Below the pieces are notes generated by a model. It was not told the origin of the DNA, did no database searches, and saw only the letters and a list, made by a program, of their open reading frames with translations. Positions 7,895 to 15,058 of a stretch of 15,058 bases of DNA are shown piece after piece. Numbering within the stretch: the stretch's first letter is position 1; each line of letters begins with the position of its first letter. Made by a program: the position numbers and the translations under genes. This DNA comes from Phoronis ovalis (taxonomy: Eukaryota > Phoronida > Phoronidae): contig JAOXYB010029334.1 of NCBI GenBank assembly GCA_028565635.1, positions 1 to 15,058 of the forward strand, read 5' to 3'.

Positions 7895-8141
7895 ATGACT
7901 GTGTGTATAAGGAATCTCTTGGCATTACGGGCAAAATTATTGCATGTACAGGCGACTACCGGTAGATTATACTTATACAATGCATCGGATTTGGTTTGTA
8001 GTCGCAGATTCTTTTTCGATGGATCGAAAAATTACGAAATAACAAAAATTAGAAATATCGGTATAATGGCTCATATAGATGCTGGGAAAACAACTACAAC
8101 AGAAAGAATGTTGTATTATTCGGGTTCAACAAAATATCTAG
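7895..8141 (+). CDS. GFM2: GFM2 exon 1 (residues 1-82): targeting sequence and G1
   Basis: Residues 1-45 have R6, R12, K14, R24, R37 and R38, with D32 as the first acid, and then a FFFDG turn, as expected for a cleaved matrix presequence. [20 protein letters not shown] carries the P-loop, with K65 and T66 binding the GTP phosphates. The exon ends one base into a Gly codon before donor GTAAGT. Confidence 0.92.
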
Positions 8142-11100
8142 GTAAGTTTCAGAAGCTTTTTTTATAGCGGCAAAAAGAACAAATGACAGAATATAATATT
8201 ATCATTTCCAGGATTTTTTTACTGTTTTAATCATAGGGCCTGCATTTGGGGTATATTTATGGATTTTTTACCATGGGGATGTTTTTTGCAAATAAACTTT
8301 ATCGCAGGAGATATTTTCAGAATGCAGTTTTTACCGCGGGGTAAAGGTTTTTTGCTTCGGGCCTCACACTGCACCAAGTTTTGTAGCAGGTACCCCTCCA
8401 GGCTGATAGTCCCAAATCTCGATTATAATGATAATATATGACAGTCTGGATAATACATTAATATAAAAGATACAAATCAAGTGAATATGAACATAATGAT
8501 ATTACAGAGATAGAAGATTTTAAAATGTTCAGCTCTTCAATAAAAAGGTTTGTCTTCATTAGAAGTTCATGCTAAACATATATTATCAAATGGTCATAGC
8601 TAGACAGTTAGTGAAAACTGACAGGAGACACATAAATGTGCAGATTCCTTTAACAGTTTTATAGAATAACTAAATTTCATTTTCCTCTGCATGAGGTGTT
8701 TTTGAATGAATGTTTACACAGTTATAATTTTTCATCTATTAGGAGATGTTGATGATGGGAGTACAGTGACAGATTACATGGAGCAGGAACGTAACCGTGG
8801 TATAACCATCACCTCGGCTGCAGTAACATTCTACTGGAAAAATCACAAAGTAAATCTCATTGATACACCAGGTATGTCACAAAGTCTCTGATGTGGTACC
8901 TTGTTGGAAATTTGTTACACATTCAAATTTTCCTAATCCATGACAATGCTACGGAGATAATGATGCGCTGTTCACTTTTTTGGCATATACCAGCATTTTG
9001 TTTCAAGTGGTAGTCTGTAAGTGTAGAGTAAACTTTCTTTTGTATCATTCTCACAGAGCCAGTTGTGGAGAATAATACAGTCAGCTTGTAAGTCCATGTT
9101 CCATGCACTGTCTTCCAGGTTTTTTAAGTTCTTTTAAATTTCATTGAAATGTACATAAATTATTTCAAGCAGCTTTATTTTAGGTAACTACTTCAAGTTA
9201 TCCTGTTTTTACAGGTCATGTAGATTTCACTGTAGAAGTAGAGAGAGCTTTGAGAGTGTTGGATGGAGCTGTTGCAGTATTTGATGCATCAGCAGGTATG
9301 AATTGTAAAACTGGCCAGTTTTGATACTTATGAAACTAAAAAAAATTGTGTCTGATAAAGTATGTTCATGGAGAATATTATACACTCCCTATAATAATTT
9401 TTTATAAGAAATAAATCAAAATTAAGAAGAAAAATGTTTTGTTATTATTAATTATACACATGTTCCGATAGATTTTAGCGTTGGACTGAACTGTTTCCAT
9501 TTAGTCGTCAGGGGATTTCCTGAGTTAGACGATCAGATTGTAGGAATTTTTAATGTGCCATTTTTGACATAAGTACTTATAACAGCTAGGGGCTTTTCCA
9601 ATGATTTCAGCATCGTGGTAACAATTTGAACACTTGCCTGGGTAAATCAATTTATATTCAAAAAAGTTAATTCTTGCAATAAATAAAACAATTTAATTTA
9701 TTTTTGTATACACATAGACAGGTTCAAAACAGAATAAGTGCTTAATTATGGGGAATCTTTATTTTTGTACAAAATTGTTTAAAATTACTATAATAAATTT
9801 ATGTGGGATTTCCCAATGAACATGATAATTTCATGTTATATATGCATAGAGACAAGTGTTTCCTTTTCTAGCTGCTGCTACTACTACATGTATATTACTG
9901 AAATTGTTGTGTAAATGGCCAAATCCAGGAAGCATGTGTCTGTAATCAGATTGTAGCACAATTTTTCTTACCACTTCATTTTTATAGGCACACCATTCAT
10001 TGTTGTTAAATGCTTCTTTGCAGGTGTTGAGGCCCAGTCTCTTACAGTATGGCGACAGGCAGATAGATATAATGTGCCCAGAATTGCTTATCTAAACAAA
10101 ATGGACAAACTTGGTGCTAGTATGGAATTATCTATAAAGTCTATCAGGGAAAAATTAAGAACCATACCATTACCATTACATGTTCCAGTTGGAAAAGAAA
10201 AGGATTTTCTTGGTATAGTTGATCTGTTATCTATGGAAAAAGTATTATGGAATCCAAAATCTGGCGATGGAAGAGACTATTTAAGAAAACCACTATGTCA
10301 AACAAAAGACAAAGAATTATGGGACACAGCTATTGTAGCAAGAAGTTTTCTTATTGACCAGCTAGCTGATTTAGATGATGAGATAGCTGACATTGTTCTC
10401 ACTGACACAGAATATAACGAAATAAGTGCCAGTGTTATCCTTGAGGCATTAAGACGTGTCACATTATCACAAAAAGCTGTCCCAGTACTTTGTGGAAGCT
10501 CATTTAAAAACAGAGGAGTTCAACTCTTAATGGATGCTATTACAAATTATTTACCTCATCCTTTAGCAAGAGAACATAAATTTGTAGAATATTATGGTAA
10601 TGATCTATGTGCATTAGCTTTTAAAATCACTCATGATAAACAAAGAGGTCCTTTAACATTTTTCCGAGTTTACAGCGGTGTTTTGAAATCAGGTACTACT
10701 ATTTATAACGTCAACCGTGACTGTTCTGAGAAAGTTACAAGGCTTTGTCAAATATATGCAGATGAAACTAAAGATATTCAGTCAATATCAGCAGGAAATA
10801 TTGTTGTAGCTACAGGTCTGCAACAGGTGAGTGTGTTAGTTTCTTTCATAAAATAAACAAGTGCAGTCACACCCATTCGACACTCAGTACTAATGAATTA
10901 CTTTAGCATCTAAATATATTTTTAATAAACAAAGGCACTGAGACCCATAATCACTGACTTGAATATTTTGATGATGAACATGGAACAGGAAAATAATCCA
11001 AATTGATTATGGCTAATCATCACAGATGAAATATACAAAATATTGTAGAACTGATAAATTAACTGAGTTTATTAAATACACAGCATTTATTTATGTAAAC

Positions 11101-13274
11101 AAATTAAATGCAGTTTTCAAGTGGTATTGAAAAGCAATCTGACTTGGACATGCAAATGTTACTGTTGTACTTTCCATTTTAGACTAAGACAGGAGATACC
11201 CTTGTTACCAATCATTCAGCTGCTAGAAAAGCTCAAAGTTTAAGACAGGATGAAGACAGTGACCAAGAAGACACAACTCCTGTATTAGCCGGCCTCACTG
11301 TTCCCGACCCAGTTTTCTTCTGTTCCATAGAACCGCCTTCACTTTCTCAACAGAAACAGCTAGATCATGGTTTGAGCTGTTTACAAAGAGAAGATCCTAG
11401 TTTTCATGTGACCACAGATTCTGAATCTGGACAGACTGTATTATCAGGAATGGGAGAGCTACATCTCGAAATTATTAAAGATAGGCTGCTAAAAGAATAT
11501 GGGGTGGAAGCATATTTAGGACCACTGCAAATATCATACAGGTACCTTTAAAGTTATATAATACTCTTCACATAATCCCTAAGCATTTGAAGATGCAACT
11601 TAATTACAGCTATAGTGCTATGAATAATAGGTGCAGCTCTTAAAATTTGAAGGAAGATTAGAATCAGTAATTAATAATTGTAGATCACTTGTAGGTAATA
11701 GATGGAGAAACATGCAATCCATATATATGTAGATGCCTATTTTGTTTTTATTACCTTACTACCAAGTAAACCCCAGGACCCAAAAGTAATCCCCAGGCTT
11801 AAAAGGCTAATGTAAAATGTATTTAATGAAGTCAACACCAATATTTGGAAAACTATTTAATAGAATAGTATCAGGTACCTTTTTTTATTATTTTGGTAAT
11901 GTCTCCTTAATTGCTCTAAAATATTAGTTCGTCTAAAATGTGTTTTGTACTGTTACTTACATTGCCTGGTAGCGCACAGATGGCTGAATTTGCCCACATT
12001 AGCACTCAAAAAATAGGGAGGAGACTGGTATGTTTAACTATAACAATTATGAGAGATCAATTTTTTATTTGCAGAGAAACAGTTGAAGAAAGTTCTGAGG
12101 AAACATTTACTTTGGACAAAACTGTTGGAGACGCCAGGCATCTTGTGACCTTGACACTAGGAATTGTGCCAAAAAGAGGTGCAGGTACACCGAAACATGT
12201 AACTTTTGTTCGGACACGTGACAATAACTTAGACATGATTAAGAGGCATTACATTAAAGCTATTGAGAATGGAATAACATCAGGTCTGACACAAGGTGAG
12301 AAATAGCCTCATTTGTTGCCTATCATGTTAAGTCTAAACCATATCTTTTTCGTTTGGTCAAGGTTCATATTGGATTAATTTGGCTGCCAATCTTAAGAAA
12401 TCAAATCAAAATAATTTTTGGTTCCTGAGTTGATTTCTAAAAAGTATAAATTGTTTTAGTGTTGAAATAGAAATGAAAAAGTGACAGTTAGTATTCCAAA
12501 TGTACTGTTTGCTTTGTACATACTATTTACATATTAGAGCAAGTGCATACATACAATACAAATCATCATAACATATTGCAATTTGTAGGTCCAGTGTTAA
12601 CTTTTCCTGTGATTGATGTTGATGTCCAGCTTCACTGGTTTGCGCTTGGACCGCGTACATCATTGGCAATGATTTCAGCATGTGCAGCAGCATGTATTCA
12701 AAAAGCTCTTAAGAAAGCTGGTGGTTCTCTATTAGAACCATATATGAGTTTAGAGGTAATGGAGAAGCTTTGTAGAGTCATTTTTTGTATTCCAATATAG
12801 CCTGTGCAAGTGAATGTAGTTCTATTGAGAATTTGACTATACCCAGGAGAAAAAAAACTGTATAACAAATTCCCCATTTCTCCAAAATGAGGTCTCCTGT
12901 TGTATTTTAAAAATATTTTTCGTCTCAGTGAGCATGTCCGTGGAGGTACACTGAAATGACACATATCAGTTTCATAGTCGCATCATAGATTTTTTCTAAT
13001 TCTGTAGATAACCACAGAGGAGGATCGTCTTCAGACCATCCTGGGAGATTTATCTGTTCGCCGGAGTATCATTGAAGATATAAACTTGAGACAAGACTCT
13101 AGAGTGATTTTAGCAAAACTTCCTTTGTCTGAGTTATTTGGGTATTCTACAGATTTAAGGACAATCACTTCTGGGCGGGCAACATTCAGTATGGAATTGT
13201 CACATTATGAAAAAATGAACAGTCATCAGCAACAGAAAACAATTTTACAAGCATCAGGAATGATTGCATATTGA
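7895..13274 (+). CDS. GFM2: Mitochondrial elongation factor G2 (ribosome-releasing factor 2), complete gene, 8 coding exons
   Basis: The coding join is 7895..8141, 8743..8871, 9215..9295, 10024..10826, 11183..11541, 12075..12295, 12589..12755, 13008..13274. It totals 2274 nt, giving 757 residues and TGA; the human protein has about 779. All junctions are GT-AG and in phase. Residues 1-45 are Arg-rich and nearly free of acid, a mitochondrial targeting sequence. The GTPase motifs are AHIDAGKT (G1, 59-66), RGITITSA (G2, 101-108), DTPGH (G3, 123-127), NKMD (G4, 177-180) and GSSFK (G5, 310-314). Domain II follows from about 345, [10 protein letters not shown] (509-518) is in domain III, and domains IV-V complete the EF-G fold. 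With mitochondrial RRF, GFM2 splits the post-termination ribosome and does not translocate. It is separated from GFM1 by resemblance to GFM2 sequences such as [11 protein letters not shown] and [15 protein letters not shown]. The gene shares its promoter with AK7. Confidence 0.95.
8241..8402 (-). mobile_element. Degraded piece of the same repeat family in GFM2 intron 1
   Basis: GCATTTGGGGTATATTTATG (8242), TTTTTTACCATGGGGATG (8265) and TTTTTACCGCGGGGTAAA (8326) resemble the degenerate units at 14549-14915. The right edge, read in reverse, is CCTGGAGGGGTACC... ...GGCCCGAAGCAAAAA. It resembles the copy that starts at 14942 (CCTGGGAGGGC... ...GCCCGAACGAAAAA). I find no left end and no target duplication, so this is a truncated copy lying in inverted orientation. 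Confidence 0.55.
8743..8871 (+). CDS. GFM2: GFM2 exon 2 (residues 83-126): switch I and start of switch II
   Basis: [20 protein letters not shown] is the switch I region, with the G2 threonine in RGITITSA. The exon ends at IDTP plus one base of Gly, so the G3 DTPGH motif is split by the next intron. The donor is GTATGT. Confidence 0.93.
9215..9295 (+). CDS. GFM2: GFM2 exon 3 (residues 127-153)
   Basis: The 81-base exon starts at the switch II His ([20 protein letters not shown]), the residue that activates the attacking water in translational GTPases. It ends VFDASA plus one base of Gly. It is too short and too AT-rich to stand out without the family motif. Confidence 0.92.
9296..10023 (+). 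other. GFM2 intron 3, longest intron
   Basis: The 728-base intron has donor GTATGA and acceptor TTTGCAG. It is AT-rich, with no coding exon, tRNA-like box pair or recognisable transposon end. The segment 9470-9660 is less AT-rich than the rest and could be an old repeat, but nothing specific is seen. Confidence 0.6.
10024..10826 (+). CDS. GFM2: GFM2 exon 4 (residues 153-420): rest of G domain and most of domain II
   Basis: At 803 bases this is the largest exon of the window. It holds [24 protein letters not shown] (177-180), the EF-G-specific G' insert around [20 protein letters not shown] (310-317), and the domain II start [18 protein letters not shown]. It ends TGLQQ at phase 0, donor GTGAGT. 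Confidence 0.95.
11183..11541 (+). CDS. GFM2: GFM2 exon 5 (residues 421-540): end of domain II and domain III
   Basis: It starts TKTGDTLV, which closes domain II. A lineage-variable linker rich in Asp and Gln ([17 protein letters not shown]) follows, then [16 protein letters not shown] and the domain III signature [17 protein letters not shown]. It ends ISY plus two bases of an Arg codon. The donor GTACCT is weak. Confidence 0.94.
11764..11803 (+). repeat. Two-copy 20-base tandem duplication in GFM2 intron 5
   Basis: AAGTAAACCCCAGG (11764-11777) recurs as AAGTAATCCCCAGG (11784-11797) with one mismatch, at a period of 20 bases. It is a small local duplication with no evident function. Confidence 0.55.
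12075..12295 (+). CDS. GFM2: GFM2 exon 6 (residues 541-614): domain IV first part
   Basis: It completes the Arg codon and reads [19 protein letters not shown], then [15 protein letters not shown] and [13 protein letters not shown]. The AIENGI segment is the conserved domain IV helix. Domain IV of EF-G reaches the decoding site; in GFM2 it cooperates with RRF. The ATG at 11938 that opens a longer frame is intronic. Confidence 0.92.
12589..12755 (+). CDS. GFM2: GFM2 exon 7 (residues 614-669): domain IV end and start of V
   Basis: [20 protein letters not shown] is the EF-G GxPL...V.V...L pattern. [20 protein letters not shown] is the following helix, and LLEPYMSLE leads into domain V. It ends at phase 0 before donor GTAATG. 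Confidence 0.93.
13008..13274 (+). CDS. GFM2: GFM2 exon 8 (residues 670-757): domain V
   Basis: It reads [20 protein letters not shown], then [20 protein letters not shown] and [13 protein letters not shown], the standard EF-G domain V ending. The stop is TGA 13272-13274. The final SGMIAY tail is short, as in other GFM2 proteins. Confidence 0.94.
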   Translation: MTTEEDRLQTILGDLSVRRSIIEDINLRQDSRVILAKLPLSELFGYSTDLRTITSGRATFSMELSHYEKMNSHQQQKTILQASGMIAY

Positions 13275-13296
13275 TTCGGATTTTTTTTTTTAAAAG

Positions 13297-13302
13297 AATA
13301 AA
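13297..13302 (+). promoter_or_regulatory. Poly(A) signal AATAAA for GFM2
   Basis: It lies 22 bases after the stop codon. A second AATAAA at 13421-13426 would give a more usual 3' UTR of about 150-170 bases. Either is possible. Confidence 0.5.
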
Positions 13303-14476
13303 TTAAAGTGAAAACACCAACATTTGAAGTTGTCGCACCTATTAAACAAGATTACTTTTTGGTCTCGCCTAATTTAAGCAAACTCTCAGTGAATATAGAA
13401 TATGTAAAGGTAGAATTTTGAATAAAGTCATAAAACTAGTAGTAATTAAATATGGCCATATATAAGTAAAACGGTTGAGAAAATTGTAACACTAGGCAAT
13501 TTGAGTGGATAAGTGTGTGTTTGAAAAAAATGTAGCAAGATAACACAAACTTTATTCAGACTAGACCCAGCCTATAGATTCGGATACAATTGGTCAACAG
13601 TCTTACACATGTTAATAACTTATTAGACGTAAACGATAAAATCGCTTAACCATTAAGTTTAACGTAAAATATAATTGTGTAACGTTATATGCTTGGAGTG
13701 ATATGCTATACATATGGATCATTGAGTATTTGCAATATGAAGCAATCATTTCATGATACACTGATTAAGTGATTTAAAAGGTATAATAAAAATGTACTTT
13801 CCGTCTTATCCCTAGTAATGAGTTAACTAATTGTTGATTATTATCAACATTTGTAATATGTTTACTTAAAAAAAGTTTTATAAATAATACAGGCTGTAAA
13901 TAATATGAACTGTTTGTTGCACACATAAAAAAGCTCGGTTTGAAAGCAATGACGACTGTGATCCTCCTGGTGGCGGGACCAAAAAGGTCCACAATCACAT
14001 TTTGTTTTCAATACCTCATCGCGAAATATACTACCATTTGTTGAAAATTTTATTTTGTAAAATATAAATGAAAAAAAGAAAAGGTTAATAAGACACTTAA
14101 TCAATGTTCCGAAATTAGATTGAATGCATATTCCGGAGCTGATAGAGTGTTGCCTCGTTTTCATTCGTAATTGCCTCGTTCTTATTGTTGCTAAAACAGG
14201 TGTTCGTTTTACATGGTAAAATATTTGTAGTCATATTTTATACAGGTAAGATGACCGTATTTTGCAAGAATAGTATTGTGGAAATTGTTGCATTTGAAAG
14301 TTACATAATAATGGAAAACAGTTAGGTTGCAAATGCTCATTTAATCACCATGAAATGAGGGCTCGTGGACGTTTATTTACCCGGGAATTTTGAGTTGTCA
14401 AATTCGCCGAAAACCAACTTCAACCAGATGTACGGTTGGACACTTGCATTTCAGCTTGTAGTAGTCATAATAGGCC
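13303..14476. other. Gene-free region downstream of GFM2
   Basis: I see no gene here. Two overlapping minus-strand frames (13774-13998 and 13862-14164) read through AT-rich sequence and give no recognisable domain. The only structured item is a GC-richer island with a possible hairpin at 13957-13999 (GGACC-AAAAA-GGTCC inside TGTGAT...ATCACA). Confidence 0.6.
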
Positions 14477-14941
14477 CCGGGGGTACTGTCATTCAAAGTC
14501 ACTATATATATGTGCCGCGCAATAGGCACCCTTTTTTCAGCTCCCGCATTTACCACACGGTATGTTTTTCACGCTTCTCAAAGTCTTATTTACCACGGGG
14601 GATACTTTTTTGTTGGACTACCACAGGGTATATATTTTCAAAATATATTCGTTTACCATAGGGTGTTCCTGAACATTTGATTTTGTCGTACTAACACATT
14701 AAATACGTTTTAATAGGGTGTATTTCTTAGAAAACGCATTTACGACATGTATGAAAAATTAAGGTTTGTAAATTTTTCCATATTTATTTACTACAGGGTA
14801 TATAATTTAACAAGTGAATTTTACACGGTATCTATTTACGACAGGGTAAATATTTTTCAAGTTTTTTCATTTACGACGGTATATTTTGGATGATCTTTAT
14901 TTACCACAAGGGTCAGGTTTTTTTACCCTAGGCCGCACACC
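14477..14941. mobile_element. Repeat element with TIR-like left end and degenerate internal array
   Basis: The left edge CCGGGGGTACTGTCATTCAAAG resembles the end of the 6532-6941 transposon, with small insertions (CCGGGGGT.CTG...TCAAA). ATGTGC follows at about the same distance. The interior is an array of CATTTACNACAGGGTATAT-like units. A right end of its own is unclear: 14926-14941 (CCCTAGGCCGCACACC) may be a worn inverted copy of the GTGCCGCGCAATAGG near the left edge. No coding capacity is seen. Confidence 0.6.
14549..14915 (+). repeat. Degenerate tandem array, about 11 units of TTTACCACAGGGTAT
   Basis: Units start near 14549, 14589, 14618, 14651, 14708, 14738, 14787, 14819, 14835, 14870 and 14900. 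Each reads roughly TTTAC[CGT]ACAGGGTATAT followed by a T-run. Spacing is mostly 29-40 bases, with two gaps of 49-57 and one of 16. The units are far from identical, so this is an old array, not a fresh microsatellite. Confidence 0.65.
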
Positions 14942-15058
14942 CCTGGGAGGGCACTTGGGTCAAATGGTGGGTCCACATGCCCGAACGAAAAATCGCGTGA
15001 AAAGGGTAGTCTTTTTTCAACCAAGCGCGTTCCGCGTTAAGGGTATATATTTAGCTAA
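14942..15058. mobile_element. Start of a second repeat copy, cut by the window end
   Basis: CCTGGGAGGGCACTTGGGTC, then GGTGGGTCCACATGCCCGAA and CGAAAAATCGCGTGAAAAGG align in the same order with the left end of the AK7-intron transposon. That end reads GGTTGGTACACATGTGCATG, then AACAAAAATGCGTAGAAAGG. It therefore reads as the left part of a related copy whose remainder lies beyond the window. Confidence 0.6.

Noticed and set aside
12844-12899. CAGGAGA...TCTCCTG inverted pair in GFM2 intron 7
   Set aside because: The 7-base arms are 42 bases apart, with no TIR extension and no target duplication.
12698-12964. 88-codon minus-strand frame
   Set aside because: It overlaps GFM2 exon 7 on the opposite strand and continues into the intron, so it is a shadow frame.
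13774-14164. Two overlapping minus-strand frames (74 and 100 codons) downstream of GFM2
   Set aside because: They are low-complexity, Phe/Ile/Lys-rich translations of AT-rich DNA with no domain and no supporting splice structure.
14365-14661. 98-codon plus-strand frame near the right end
   Set aside because: It runs from unique sequence straight into the degenerate repeat array, and its translation is repeat-derived.

Overview
The window is animal nuclear DNA. Its genes are split by many short GT-AG introns, the non-coding sequence is strongly AT-rich, and all three genes are animal orthologues that I recognise from their protein motifs. An intron-rich invertebrate is the best reading. A lophotrochozoan, perhaps a bivalve mollusc, is my guess, but nothing here proves it.

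Layout. Positions 1-783 are upstream or intronic sequence of a plus-strand gene whose last coding exon (784-999) encodes the C-terminal third of a LYPLAL1-type serine hydrolase. Tail to tail with it, on the minus strand, lies a complete AK7 gene (7676 down to 1488). I could join 14 coding exons in consistent phase into a 704-residue protein with an N-terminal Rossmann/epimerase-like domain, an adenylate kinase core, a charged coiled coil and a C-terminal Dpy-30 motif. Head to head with AK7, across only 218 bp, starts GFM2 on the plus strand (7895 to 13274). It has eight coding exons and encodes 757 residues of mitochondrial elongation factor G2, the ribosome-recycling GTPase. The shared promoter holds a CACGTG E-box inside a larger imperfect palindrome. 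The GFM2 leader holds several upstream ATGs, one of which could belong to an extra leader exon.

From 13275 to the end I see no gene. The last 580 bp are a repeat made of a TIR-like end, about 11 degenerate units and the start of a second copy. A complete relative with 9-bp target-site duplications sits in AK7 intron 2 (6532-6941), and a degraded piece sits inverted in GFM2 intron 1.

The three proteins do not form a known pathway. AK7 is axonemal nucleotide metabolism, GFM2 is mitochondrial translation, and LYPLAL1 is a cytosolic hydrolase. The only physical link is the shared AK7/GFM2 promoter. I found no undescribed multi-gene system. The most novel material is the repeat family and the arrangement of the GFM2 5' end.
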